DNA of 46,056 bases, from the NCBI RefSeq assembly GCF_000248055.1, contig NZ_BAFC01000049.1, positions 1 to 46,056 on the forward strand, in the 5' to 3' direction. Shown piece by piece: positions 31,707-41,398 of the stretch. Each line of letters starts with the position of its first letter. Positions within the stretch are counted from its first letter, which is position 1. This DNA is from Gordonia sputi NBRC 100414 (GTDB lineage: Bacteria > Actinomycetota > Actinomycetes > Mycobacteriales > Mycobacteriaceae). Both the position numbers and the translations under genes were made by a program. The notes beneath the pieces are model-generated. The model was not told the DNA's origin. It ran no database searches and worked only from the letters and a program-made list of their open reading frames with translations.

Positions 31707-32762
31707 TCAGTTGGGCCTGCAGGGCATGACGAGCGTCGTGAGGTCGCCGTCGTCTGCTGAGCGAACGGTGGCCGGCTGATCGGTAGAGCGAAGGTCGAGG
31801 ATCACGTCGCTGCCGAGTGCGTTGCTCAGCGCCGGGTACAGGGTGGTCAGCTCGAACCAGATTGTGATGTCGTGGCCCGTCGACGTGCCGTCGAGTCGTG
31901 TGGATTCGTCGGGCAGGAGCAGGATGGCCCGGCCGTCGGCGACACGCAGACCGACCTTCTCCGATGCTCGCTCCAGGGCTTTCAGGAACTGTCGGGTCCC
32001 GACGGTGACGCGATGCGTCGGAGGGGCGAGAGAGTCGAGTAATGCCGAGCGATCGGGGAAGTCTGCGGTCAGCAGGCGGCAATGTGTCGCGTTGCCGTCG
32101 GCCGCGCGTAAATCGAGGGTCGTGGCGCAGGCGTCAAGCGTCACTGACGGACTGCGGCGCAGCAGGGAGGTCGACGCCGCGAGGTCTTCGCCGGCGACGG
32201 TCGCCGCCCAGGGGTGGTCCGCCGTCGGCAGACGGCTCCCCACCAACGTTCGGGTGGTCAGCCGATAGCGATCGGTTGCGGTCAGCGAGATTCCGTCGGC
32301 GTCGACCTCGACGCGTACGCCGCGCAGGACAGCGAAGTCGGGGTCGTCGGCGGTGGAGGTCAAGACTTGATGGACTGCCGCAGCGAGGACCGGGCCAGCG
32401 ACCGCGCAGAGTGGGTGGCAGGCTGCATCGTCGAGCGAAGCTTTGAGAGTTGTTGCGGCACGGGCGATCTCGTCGGCCTCAGCGTTGACCTTGGCAACCT
32501 GCTCGTCGATGAGCTTCGTGGCCTGCTCGGCGGTCGCCTCGAAGAACCGATTGATTGTCGGCAGGGGCATCCCGATTGCACGGAGCCCGCGCAGCCGCGT
32601 GGCGCGCGTCAACTGCGACCTGCTGTAGAACCGATACCCAGACGCCGGGTCGACGCGGTGGGGGCGGAGCACGTCGGCGTCGTCGTAGAACCGCAGCGCA
32701 CTGGTCGTGATTCCGGCGAGCTCGGCGAACGCGCCGATCGACATCAGTTCCGTGTCATTCAC
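31707..32762 (-). CDS. MerR-type regulator fused to two DNA sliding-clamp (DnaN-like) domains
   Basis: 351 residues. Residues 5-75 are a MerR winged helix (SIGAFAELAGITTSALRFYDD, then GYRFYSRSQL), followed by a coiled-coil dimerisation helix at about 76-112. Residues 120-351 align with domains II and III of the DNA polymerase III beta clamp: VLRGVRVEVDADG followed by LTATDRYRLTTR (145-171), LLTADFPDRSALL (230-242), FLKALERAS (259-267), FELTTLYPALSNAL (303-316) and a final TLVMPCRP (343-350), the counterpart of the clamp's PMRL end. The usual effector-binding domain of MerR proteins is thus replaced by clamp domains. GTG start at 32760-32762, with a MerR-type promoter directly upstream and no leader. 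It sits between a conserved membrane protein gene and disA. Function unknown. Confidence 0.88.
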   Translation of the reverse strand: MNDTELMSIGAFAELAGITTSALRFYDDADVLRPHRVDPASGYRFYSRSQLTRATRLRGLRAIGMPLPTINRFFEATAEQATKLIDEQVAKVNAEADEIARAATTLKASLDDAACHPLCAVAGPVLAAAVHQVLTSTADDPDFAVLRGVRVEVDADGISLTATDRYRLTTRTLVGSRLPTADHPWAATVAGEDLAASTSLLRRSPSVTLDACATTLDLRAADGNATHCRLLTADFPDRSALLDSLAPPTHRVTVGTRQFLKALERASEKVGLRVADGRAILLLPDESTRLDGTSTGHDITIWFELTTLYPALSNALGSDVILDLRSTDQPATVRSADDGDLTTLVMPCRPN

Positions 32763-32768
32763 TCGAAC

Positions 32769-32799
32769 ATCATCGAGTCTCGACCCACTCGAAGGTCAA
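32769..32799 (-). promoter_or_regulatory. MerR-type promoter of the MerR-clamp operon
   Basis: On the minus strand: -35 TTGACC (32794-32799), -10 GATGAT (32769-32774), spacer exactly 19 bp. The spacer holds the inverted repeat TCGAGT (32787-32792) and ACTCGA (32773-32778, its last base within the -10), 8 bp apart. A long spacer with an operator inside is the hallmark of promoters untwisted by MerR proteins. The -10 ends 6 bp before the GTG, so the transcript should start at or next to the start codon. Confidence 0.65.
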
Positions 32800-32825
32800 G
32801 GCGGCTCTGGGCCGAGGTGGATCGG

Positions 32826-33926
32826 CTAGTCGAACCGCTCGATGCTGGTCTCCGCGAGCCGCGACAGTCCTTCACGGATATGCCTGGCCCAGATGCCGCC
32901 GATGCCTTCGATGGCTTGCAGGTCTGCGGCCGACGACGCGAGAAGCGCCTGCAGCGTCCCGAAGCTGCGCACGAGGCGGTCGATGTGTGCGAACTGCAAG
33001 CGCGAGATGCCCGCGAGAAGGCGGTAGCCGCGAGGACTCATCGCGGTGTCCTGCGCCTCGATCGTCGTCGGGTAACCGAATGCGCCCGCGAGGAGGGAAA
33101 GATCGAGGAGGTCGGCGTCGGACAGCGCTTCGATCGCCTCGATGCAACCGCGTACCTCTTCGGTGGTCGCGGGCTCCGGGCTGGCGTAGTAGTCGCGGAC
33201 CAGCAGTTCACGCATCGTGTCGTTCTCGGCGATGAGCTCTTCGAGCTGCAGGCTGACTTGTCGGCCGTTGACGCCGAGTTCCAGGACGTAGTCGTCGATT
33301 TCGGCCGAGACCCGACGCACCATCTCCATGCGTTGGGCTGTCGACATCGCGTCGCGGAGCAGTACGTAATCTTCGATCTCGGCGCGCGACAGCGCAGCGC
33401 TGACGTCATCGAGCCGCGCCTTGTAGCGTTCGAGCGTCGAGAGCGCGACGTTGGCGCGCGAGAGGATCGGGTCGGGGCTCTCGACCACCTTGCGGAGTCC
33501 GTCGACGTAGACGCTGACGATCGACATCGACGCACTCACCGAGATGACCGGATGCCCGGTCTGGATCGCTGTGCGCTCGGCCGACCGGTGCCTCGTGCCC
33601 GACTCCTCTGTCGGAATCGACGGGTCGGGCACGAGTTGGACGTTGGCGCGCACGATCCGCTTACCGTCGGTGGACAGCACCACGGCCCCGTCCATCTTGG
33701 CCAGTTCGCGTAGACGTGTCGGGGCGAACTCGACGTCGAGGTGGAACCCGCCGTCGCAGATCTTCTCGACGTCGGAGTCGTGTCCGATGACGATGAGCGC
33801 ACCGGTGCCGCCGCGCAGGATGCGCTCGAGCCCGTCCCGAAGTCCGGTCCCCGGCGCGACGCGAGCGAGCGTCTCACGCATCAGTTCCGAGCGTGTTCCA
33901 GGCTCGGTTCGCGCGGTGTCGCTCAT
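32826..33926 (-). CDS. disA: DNA integrity scanning diadenylate cyclase DisA
   Basis: 366 residues. The N-terminal DAC domain has DGA at 79-81 and GTRHRSAER at 110-118, the residues that bind and cyclise ATP to c-di-AMP. A helical linker follows, and a C-terminal helix-hairpin-helix ([18 protein letters not shown]) binds branched DNA. DisA makes c-di-AMP while scanning DNA and stops at recombination intermediates. ATG at 33924-33926 with AAGGGA upstream. In mycobacteria disA lies directly beside radA; here an opposite-strand thioesterase gene separates them. Confidence 0.95.
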   Translation of the reverse strand: MSDTARTEPGTRSELMRETLARVAPGTGLRDGLERILRGGTGALIVIGHDSDVEKICDGGFHLDVEFAPTRLRELAKMDGAVVLSTDGKRIVRANVQLVPDPSIPTEESGTRHRSAERTAIQTGHPVISVSASMSIVSVYVDGLRKVVESPDPILSRANVALSTLERYKARLDDVSAALSRAEIEDYVLLRDAMSTAQRMEMVRRVSAEIDDYVLELGVNGRQVSLQLEELIAENDTMRELLVRDYYASPEPATTEEVRGCIEAIEALSDADLLDLSLLAGAFGYPTTIEAQDTAMSPRGYRLLAGISRLQFAHIDRLVRSFGTLQALLASSAADLQAIEGIGGIWARHIREGLSRLAETSIERFD

Positions 33927-33992
33927 GGCTTGCGTCCCTTCTCGCGGCCGCGAGTGAAGGTCACGGTCCGTCGCAGACTAGGGTAACCGCAC

Positions 33993-34541
33993 GTGAAACG
34001 TGACTTCGTGGTGCCCACCGACCTCGACCCGCTGCAACGCCACCCGAAAGCGGCTGCACCTGGGGAGCCGATCCGCATGCACAATCCGCTGTGCTTCGGC
34101 TGTGGCGCCGAGTCAACGCAGGGACTGCATCTCGAGGTGCGCGCGGCCGACGGGTTCGCTGTCGAGACGTCGATGCTTGTCGAGCCGCGATTCGAGGGCG
34201 GCCCCGGTGTGATCCACGGGGGCATCCTGTCGACGGCGATGGACGAGGTGATGGGGACCGTCCCGCTGCTGATCGGACCGTCCGCTGTCACGGTGCACCT
34301 CGAGGTCGACTTCGTCGCCCCGGTCCCGATCGGTTCGACGCTGTACCTGCGGGCCGACATCCTCGGTAGGCAGCGTCGCAAGGTCTACGTCGAGGCCGTC
34401 GGCCATCTCGGCGACCCCTCGCAGCCGGTCGTCGTCGGCCACAGCATCTTTGTGACCATCGACGCACGGCAGCACTTCGCCGAGCACGTCGAGAACAGCG
34501 CGATGGCCGACGAGTACAAGCAGCGCATGTCGCGCCCGTGA
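33993..34541 (+). CDS. PaaI/4HBT-type hotdog thioesterase
   Basis: 182 residues. The hotdog core has NPLCFGCGAES at about 31-41 and the catalytic motif HGGILSTAMDEVMG at about 75-88. It would hydrolyse an acyl-CoA. GTG start at 33993; the gene is on the plus strand between disA and radA, which are both on the minus strand, so it is probably an inserted gene with its own promoter in the 66-bp gap to disA. Substrate unknown. Confidence 0.85.
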   Translation: MKRDFVVPTDLDPLQRHPKAAAPGEPIRMHNPLCFGCGAESTQGLHLEVRAADGFAVETSMLVEPRFEGGPGVIHGGILSTAMDEVMGTVPLLIGPSAVTVHLEVDFVAPVPIGSTLYLRADILGRQRRKVYVEAVGHLGDPSQPVVVGHSIFVTIDARQHFAEHVENSAMADEYKQRMSRP

Positions 34542-34561
34542 TGTCGAATACTCCGTGAGCC

Positions 34562-35941
34562 TCAGAACGGTGCGCGGGACACATCTCTGATCGTGACCGC
34601 GCTGATGGCGTCGGAAATACCCGACACTCGCGTCACCCGGATGCCCTTGGGTAGCGGGTCGTCGGAGCCCGCGGGGATGATCGCGTGCGTGAAGCCCAAC
34701 CGTTTGGCCTCGGCAACCCGACGTCCGACCGCCGAGACCCGACGAACCTCTCCGGCCAGGCCCACCTCGCCGATCGCGACGGTGGTGCGCGGCGTCGGCT
34801 TGTTCGTGACGAAGGAGTTCACCGCGAGCGCGATACCGAGGTCGGCGGCGGGCTCGGTGACCTTCATCCCGCCGACCGTCGACAGATAGATCTCCTTCTC
34901 GCCCAGCGGCAACCCTGCCCGACCCTGCAGCACGGCGAGGACCATCGCGGAGCGTGCGGAATCCAGACCGGACACCGCCCGCCGTGGGTTGGCCATCTTG
35001 GACTCGGCGAGCAGCGCCTGGATCTCGCCGACGAGCGCGCGCTTGCCGTCCATCGCGACGATCGACGACGATCCGCTCACATCCGAATCATGTTGGTGGA
35101 CAAAGATTCCCGACGGGTCGGAGACCTGATGGATGCCGTCGGAGCGCTGCTCGAAGCAGCCGACCTCGTCGGCGGAGCCGAACCGGTTCTTGATGCCACG
35201 CACCATACGCAACGACGTGTGGCGGTCGCCCTCGAACGACAGCACGACGTCGACGAGATGCTCGAGTGAGCGCGGTCCGGCGACGTTGCCGTCCTTGGTG
35301 ACATGCCCGACGAGGATGACCGCGATCCCGCGATTCTTGGCCAGCGAGACGAGTGCCGTTGTGACAGCCCTGATCTGCGTGACACCGCCCGTCACGCCGT
35401 CGGTTCCGGTCGCGACCATGGTCTGCACCGAGTCGATCACGAGTAGTGACGGGCGGACGGCGTCGACGTGGCCGAGGACCGTGGCGAGGTCGGTTTCGGC
35501 TGCGAGATAGACGTTTTCGTGAACCGCGTCGGTACGTTCGGCGCGCAACCGGACCTGCCCTGCCGACTCCTCGCCGGTGAGGTACAGCGCGATACGCCCG
35601 CCGCGTGCCCAATGCTTGACCGTTTCGAGAAGCAGCGTCGACTTTCCGACGCCCGGCTCGCCCGCGAGCAGAATCACCGATCCGGGCACGACGCCGCGCC
35701 CGAGAACACGATCGAATTCGGCTATGCCCGTGGGGATTGCGTTCGACGACGCCGCGTCGACCTGGGTGATCGGAACAGCCGGACTCGACGGCGCGACAGC
35801 GCTGTGCGCGGCGGTCGCGGCGGGAAGTGCGGCCACCTCGTCGACGGTGCCCCACTCGCCGCACTCTGGACAGCGCCCCACCCACTTCGCGACGGAATGG
35901 CCGCACGCGGAACAGCGGAACGTCGACTTGGGTTTTGCCAC
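34562..35941 (-). CDS. radA: DNA repair protein RadA
   Basis: 459 residues. Zinc finger C10-C13-C24-C27, Walker A GEPGVGKST at 94-102, the RadA-specific KNRFG motif near residue 251, and a C-terminal Lon-protease-like domain (AVNSFVTNKPTPR onward). RadA promotes branch migration in recombination. GTG start at 35939-35941 with a weak ribosome binding site. In the same orientation as disA. It converges with the thioesterase gene, 20 bp apart. Confidence 0.95.
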   Translation of the reverse strand: MAKPKSTFRCSACGHSVAKWVGRCPECGEWGTVDEVAALPAATAAHSAVAPSSPAVPITQVDAASSNAIPTGIAEFDRVLGRGVVPGSVILLAGEPGVGKSTLLLETVKHWARGGRIALYLTGEESAGQVRLRAERTDAVHENVYLAAETDLATVLGHVDAVRPSLLVIDSVQTMVATGTDGVTGGVTQIRAVTTALVSLAKNRGIAVILVGHVTKDGNVAGPRSLEHLVDVVLSFEGDRHTSLRMVRGIKNRFGSADEVGCFEQRSDGIHQVSDPSGIFVHQHDSDVSGSSSIVAMDGKRALVGEIQALLAESKMANPRRAVSGLDSARSAMVLAVLQGRAGLPLGEKEIYLSTVGGMKVTEPAADLGIALAVNSFVTNKPTPRTTVAIGEVGLAGEVRRVSAVGRRVAEAKRLGFTHAIIPAGSDDPLPKGIRVTRVSGISDAISAVTIRDVSRAPF

Positions 35942-35964
35942 GAATCTGAGCCTAGGTCAGGCCA

Positions 35965-36000
35965 CCGACACGTCTCGGCATGCCGACCGGGATGTGTCGG
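35965..36000. promoter_or_regulatory. Nested palindromes upstream of radA
   Basis: Outer arms CCGACAC (35965-35971) and GTGTCGG (35994-36000) enclose a perfect 12-bp palindrome TCGGCATGCCGA (35975-35986). It lies 24 to 59 bp upstream of the radA start, and downstream of the lipoprotein gene. It could be a radA operator or a structured terminator for the lipoprotein transcript; no T-run is present. I see nothing else in 35942-36109. Confidence 0.35.
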
Positions 36001-36109
36001 GAGGGGCCGTGACGCTCACCCATTTCCCTCCCGCTCATTGAATTCGATAAGCCGGAAGGAAGCCGGTGAGCGTGAACCGCGGCCAACGCGAGCGGAGCTG
36101 CGAAAGGAG

Positions 36110-36817
36110 TCAGTTGGGCAGGACGTTCGGTGCGTCTTCGGCGTGCTCGTCGGCAGGTGCCTCGGCCTCGCGGACCTTGTCCTGGCGGGTGAGCAGCGTG
36201 CCGGAGTCGACGGGAGTGTCGACGGTGACCGAGCCGACCGGGGAGGTGGAGCCGTTGGCGGCGACCTTCTCGAAGGTGAAGGTCAGCTTGGTGGTCAGCC
36301 CGACAGCGACTGACTTTCCGGTGCCGTCGAGAGTCGCGGACATGCGCTTCTCGTCGGTGATGCTCGAATCCTTGACGAGGGCGGCGGGTTCGCCCGCGCG
36401 CAGCGCCTTGCCCGGCTGGAGGTCGTAGCGGTCCTTGAGGGTGACCGTGCCCTGCTCGGCAGTCACGTTGGTGAGCCGGTAGGTGTCGATTTCGCTCTGG
36501 TTGGCGATCACCCAGGACAGCTCGAAGGGGCCGCCGTTGTCGAAGACCGACGCAGCGTTCTGCGTGGGGTAGACGATCTGCACGTCGCGCAGTTCGATGC
36601 TGCCGAGGCTGGCGTTGTTGCCGTTGACGGCGGGCAGCTGATTCGACGTCTGCGAGATCTGTCCGGCGCCACAGCCGGTCGTCCCGAACGCGATCGCGAT
36701 TCCGACTGCTGCGATGGCTGTGGCTTCGGCGAACCGACGCACACGACGAGTCGGATGGCTCGACTCACTCCGAGTTGTCCCACTCCGAGTTGCCTCATTC
36801 TGCGATGACACAGACAC
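36110..36817 (-). CDS. lpqE: LpqE-type lipoprotein (Rv3584-like)
   Basis: 235 residues. Long basic n-region, hydrophobic core AIAAVGIAIAFGTTG and lipidated C49. The exported domain contains SIELRDVQIVYPTQNAASVFDNG and a beta-rich fold of the DUF461/PCuAC-like type found in periplasmic copper-chaperone relatives; no Met/His copper motif is obvious. Start GTG at 36815-36817 with GGGAGG five bases upstream. It lies divergent from carD, as Rv3584 does, with a 17-bp palindrome 51 bp upstream. A tail rich in Glu/Asp/Ala ends the protein. Confidence 0.85.
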   Translation of the reverse strand: MSVSSQNEATRSGTTRSESSHPTRRVRRFAEATAIAAVGIAIAFGTTGCGAGQISQTSNQLPAVNGNNASLGSIELRDVQIVYPTQNAASVFDNGGPFELSWVIANQSEIDTYRLTNVTAEQGTVTLKDRYDLQPGKALRAGEPAALVKDSSITDEKRMSATLDGTGKSVAVGLTTKLTFTFEKVAANGSTSPVGSVTVDTPVDSGTLLTRQDKVREAEAPADEHAEDAPNVLPN

Positions 36818-36867
36818 CCGTTCCTCCCAGGTAATCGAAAGGCCGAAATCGCTTGGCGCGAACCCTG

Positions 36868-36884
36868 CACTACGCAGCGTAGTG
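36868..36884. promoter_or_regulatory. 17-bp perfect palindrome upstream of lpqE
   Basis: CACTACGCAGCGTAGTG has perfect 8-bp arms around a single A. It lies 50 to 67 bp upstream of the lpqE GTG, the usual place of a repressor operator over a promoter. I do not recognise the cognate regulator. Confidence 0.55.
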
Positions 36885-37114
36885 GGCGGGCGTGCCAAAA
36901 GCCCGACGGGGTACCGGATTGGTATCTGCGAGCCGGATTTCGCGTGCCTCGAACGCGGGCGGGCGGGGCGTCGAAAACACTCTCGCAAGGAGCTGTGGAG
37001 CGAGCCCTTGCGCGTTGTCGTCGAGGCTGTTATGGCCTCACCCGCTCACCTGCTGCAACGGTGAAAGTCGGGGGCTCCCGGCCTAGTAGTAGTGCCTTGA
37101 CCTGCACCGTTGGA

Positions 37115-37143
37115 TGTGACCCAAATGACCCCCGTGCTAGACT
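37115..37143 (+). promoter_or_regulatory. carD promoter
   Basis: Extended -10 TGC-TAGACT (TAGACT at 37138-37143) with a -35-like TGTGAC at 37115-37120, spacer 17 bp. It lies 27 bp upstream of the carD start. Confidence 0.55.
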
Positions 37144-37170
37144 GGGCCTACTCGAAAGGGGCACGGAACA

Positions 37171-37659
37171 TTGAATTTCAAAGTTGGCGACACCGTTGTC
37201 TACCCCCATCACGGTGCTGCCCGGGTCGAAGACATCGTTACCCGGACCATCAAAGGTGAGCAGATCGAATACCTCGTTCTGAAGGTTGCCGATGGTGATA
37301 TGACAGTCCAGATTCCCTCGACGAAGCTCGAGTATGTCGGCGTCCGTGACGTCGTAGGCGAAGAGGGACTCGACCAGGTGTTCCAGGTGCTGCGGGCGCC
37401 CCACACCGAGGAGCCCACCAACTGGGCCCGCCGTTTCAAGGCCAATCAGGAGAAGCTGATCTCCGGCGACATCATCAAGGTCGCCGAGATCGTGCGCGAC
37501 CTGTGGCGCCGCGAGCAGGATCGTGGCTTGTCCGCTGGCGAGAAGCGCATGCTGACCCGCGCCCGTCGCGTGTTGGTCGACGAGCTCTCGCTCGCACAGA
37601 ACACCGACGACGAGAGGGCCACCAGCATCCTCGACGAGGTGCTGGCCGCGGCGTCTTGA
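37171..37659 (+). CDS. carD: RNA-polymerase-binding transcription factor CarD
   Basis: 162 residues, nearly identical in plan to mycobacterial CarD (Rv3583c, 162 residues): N-terminal Tudor-like RNA-polymerase-interaction domain ([16 protein letters not shown]) and a C-terminal helical DNA-binding domain with W86 (TNWARR) that wedges the minor groove at the -10 upstream edge, plus [11 protein letters not shown] and the [10 protein letters not shown] end. It stabilises open complexes, especially at rRNA promoters. The first codon is TTG at 37171 (ATT one base earlier is out of frame), where mycobacteria use ATG. Followed 22 bp later by ispD. Confidence 0.96.
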   Translation: MNFKVGDTVVYPHHGAARVEDIVTRTIKGEQIEYLVLKVADGDMTVQIPSTKLEYVGVRDVVGEEGLDQVFQVLRAPHTEEPTNWARRFKANQEKLISGDIIKVAEIVRDLWRREQDRGLSAGEKRMLTRARRVLVDELSLAQNTDDERATSILDEVLAAAS

Positions 37660-37681
37660 CGCCGACCGGCTACTGATCGAC

Positions 37682-38377
37682 GTGGCCCAAGGGACCAAGC
37701 CGATATTCGGCGGACCGTTGACCAGCGTCATCATCCCTGCGGCCGGTTCGGGTACCCGACTCGGACTCGACCAGCCCAAGGCATTCGTCGATCTCGGCGG
37801 ATCGACGATCCTCGAGCGTTGTGTCGACGGCGTCCTCGACGCTGACATCAACGCCGAGGTCGTCGTGGTCGTTCCCGCAGATCTGGTCGAGCATGCTGCA
37901 GCGCTCGTCCCGTCGGCAGTTGTTGTGCCCGGTGGTGCGCACCGTTCCGAATCGGTGCGTGCCGGTATTGCGGTGAGTGGCAACACCGACATCGTGCTCG
38001 TGCACGACGCCGCGCGGCCGTTCACACCTCCCCGCGTTTTTCGCGCGGTCGTCGATGCCGTACTCGCCGGCCATCGCGCTGTGGTGCCCGGACTGCCGGT
38101 GGCCGACACACTCAAACGCGTCGACGCTTCTGGCCGGGTCCTCGACACCGTCGACCGCGAACCACTTCGCGCCATTCAGACGCCACAGGGTTTCACCCGC
38201 GACGCGCTGATCGCAGCGCACGCAGACGACTCCGGCCTCGCCACCGACGACGCCGGACTCGCCGAGCGCATCGGCATCGACGTCCACGTCGTCGCGGGCG
38301 ACCCGCTGGCCTTCAAGATCACCACGCCGTGGGACCTACGCATCGCGCGCGATCTGGTGCAAGAGGTCGCACGATGA
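37682..38377 (+). CDS. ispD: 2-C-methyl-D-erythritol 4-phosphate cytidylyltransferase IspD
   Basis: 231 residues. Nucleotide-binding signature [11 protein letters not shown] at 18-28, then VHDAARPF and TPQGF. Third enzyme of the MEP isoprenoid pathway, forming CDP-methylerythritol. GTG start at 37682-37684. It lies between carD and ispF, as in mycobacteria. Confidence 0.95.
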   Translation: MAQGTKPIFGGPLTSVIIPAAGSGTRLGLDQPKAFVDLGGSTILERCVDGVLDADINAEVVVVVPADLVEHAAALVPSAVVVPGGAHRSESVRAGIAVSGNTDIVLVHDAARPFTPPRVFRAVVDAVLAGHRAVVPGLPVADTLKRVDASGRVLDTVDREPLRAIQTPQGFTRDALIAAHADDSGLATDDAGLAERIGIDVHVVAGDPLAFKITTPWDLRIARDLVQEVAR

Positions 38378-38441
38378 GATTGCGCACGGTGACAAGACGG
38401 TGCTCGATGAAACGACGCCCGATGACTGCAGGAGTTCCTCG

Positions 38442-38951
38442 ATGAGAGTCGGCATCGGCACCGACGCCCACGCACTCGACCCGACCGTTCCGTGTTGGAT
38501 GGTCGGGCTGTTCTTTCCCGACACGCCCGGATGTGCCGGGCATTCCGACGGCGACGTCGGTGCGCACGCGCTGTGCGACGCCCTGCTGTCGGCGGCAGGG
38601 CTCGGCGACGTCGGCTCCGTATTCGGTACCGGACGGCCCGAATGGGACGGGGTGTCGGGCGTCACGATGCTTGCGCACGTCTCCCAATTGCTCGCCGACG
38701 ACGGGTTCGTCGTGGTCAACGCCGCTGTGCAGGTGATCGGGAACACACCCAAGATCGGTCCGCGACGTGCGGAAGCGCAGCAGGTCCTCGGCGACGCACT
38801 CGGCGCCCCGGTGTCGGTGTCGGCGACCACAACCGACGGTCTCGGGATGACCGGCCGCGGCGAGGGAGTGGCTGCGGTGGCGACGGCGCTGGTGACCGAG
38901 GCGGTTCCGACCCTGCTCACCGGGGCGGAGCCCACGCGGGGCGACCGGTAG
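38442..38951 (+). CDS. ispF: 2-C-methyl-D-erythritol 2,4-cyclodiphosphate synthase IspF
   Basis: 169 residues. Zinc ligands D8, H10 (GTDAHAL) and H42 (GDVGAHA), and the [14 protein letters not shown] segment near the C-terminus. Fifth step of the MEP pathway. ATG at 38442 preceded by AGGAG; a frame open from 38400 is not preferred. It is somewhat longer at its C-terminus than the usual ~157 residues, and ends 11 bp before cysS. Confidence 0.95.
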   Translation: MRVGIGTDAHALDPTVPCWMVGLFFPDTPGCAGHSDGDVGAHALCDALLSAAGLGDVGSVFGTGRPEWDGVSGVTMLAHVSQLLADDGFVVVNAAVQVIGNTPKIGPRRAEAQQVLGDALGAPVSVSATTTDGLGMTGRGEGVAAVATALVTEAVPTLLTGAEPTRGDR

Positions 38952-38962
38952 AATCGCACGTC

Positions 38963-40351
<1,389 letters not shown>

Positions 40352-40378
40352 GCAATTCAAGCGGACGGGACGACAACG

Positions 40379-41332
40379 ATGGCCGGAAACTCCAAACGCC
40401 GTGGCGCAGTGCGCAAATCGGGCAGTAAGAAGGGGCAAACCGTCGGCTCCGGTGGGCAGCGTCGACGCGGTCTCGAAGGCCGTGGCGCGACACCCAAGGC
40501 CGTCGACCGGCCGTACCATGCCGCACACAAGAAGGCGAAGGCTGCCGGGAAAAGTGTTGCGGGACGGCCGAATCCGCGTCGCAAAGACGACGGACCGGAG
40601 TACGTGCTCGGCCGCAACCCGGTACTGGAGTGTCTGCGCGCGGGTGTTCCCGCGACGGCCCTCTACATCGCGGTCAACAGCGAACCCGACGACCGCGTCG
40701 CCGAATCGGTGAAACTCGCAGCGGACAAGGGCATCGCGATCCTCGAGGTCGGTAAGCCCGAACTCGACCGCATGTCGGCCAACGGCCTGCATCAGGGCGT
40801 CGCGCTGCAGGTGCCCGAGTACCAGTACGCGCACCCTGACGACCTCATGCGCGATGCCATGGAGTCGGGCACCCCGCCGCTTCTCGTCGCGCTCGACAAC
40901 ATCACCGATCCGCGCAATCTCGGCGCGGTGATCCGTTCGGTCGCAGCATTCGGTGGGCACGGTGTGGTGATTCCGGCGCGCCGCAGCGCGAGTGTCACGG
41001 CGGTCGCCTGGCGGACCAGTGCGGGCGCGGCGGCGCGGCTGCCGGTCGCGCAGGCCCCGAATCTGACCCGCACGCTCAAGGAGTGGGCCGAGACCGGCGC
41101 GCAGATCGTCGGCCTCGACACCGAGGGCGACGTGACGCTCGACGACTACGACGGCACCGGTCCGACCGTGATCGTCGTCGGCTCGGAGGGCAAGGGGTTG
41201 TCGCGGCTCGTGCGCGAGACGTGCGACTCGATCCTCTCGATTCCGATGGCGGGCGACGTCGAAAGCCTCAACGCGTCGGTCGCCGCTGGTGTGGTGCTCG
41301 CCGAGTTCGCGCGCCAGCGCCGTCAGCAGTAG
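40379..41332 (+). CDS. rlmB: 23S rRNA 2'-O-ribose methyltransferase RlmB/TrmH family
   Basis: 317 residues: a basic N-terminal extension rich in Lys/Arg/Gly (1-70), a substrate-binding domain ([16 protein letters not shown]), and the SpoU knot with [34 protein letters not shown] and [17 protein letters not shown]. It methylates a 23S rRNA guanosine (RlmB) or acts as TsnR-like; the knot motifs fit RlmB. Follows cysS by 27 bp as Rv3579c follows Rv3580c. Confidence 0.93.
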   Translation: MAGNSKRRGAVRKSGSKKGQTVGSGGQRRRGLEGRGATPKAVDRPYHAAHKKAKAAGKSVAGRPNPRRKDDGPEYVLGRNPVLECLRAGVPATALYIAVNSEPDDRVAESVKLAADKGIAILEVGKPELDRMSANGLHQGVALQVPEYQYAHPDDLMRDAMESGTPPLLVALDNITDPRNLGAVIRSVAAFGGHGVVIPARRSASVTAVAWRTSAGAAARLPVAQAPNLTRTLKEWAETGAQIVGLDTEGDVTLDDYDGTGPTVIVVGSEGKGLSRLVRETCDSILSIPMAGDVESLNASVAAGVVLAEFARQRRQQ

Positions 41333-41398
41333 CCCGACAGCGCGTGTCGCATCGGACCTGTGTGACCGTGGTCTCCCGACGTTCGTTAGGTTGGGGCA

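Larger units (their letters stand above)
36818..37170. other. Divergent promoter region lpqE-carD
   Basis: 353 bp without a credible gene. It holds a 17-bp palindrome near the lpqE side and the carD promoter near the other end (both listed separately). The middle (36890-37090) shows nothing I can assign. Confidence 0.7.

Noticed and set aside
37097..37102. TTGACC as the -35 box of carD
   Set aside because: It lies 35 bp from the -10 TAGACT, too far; TGTGAC at 17 bp plus the extended TGC -10 is a better reading.
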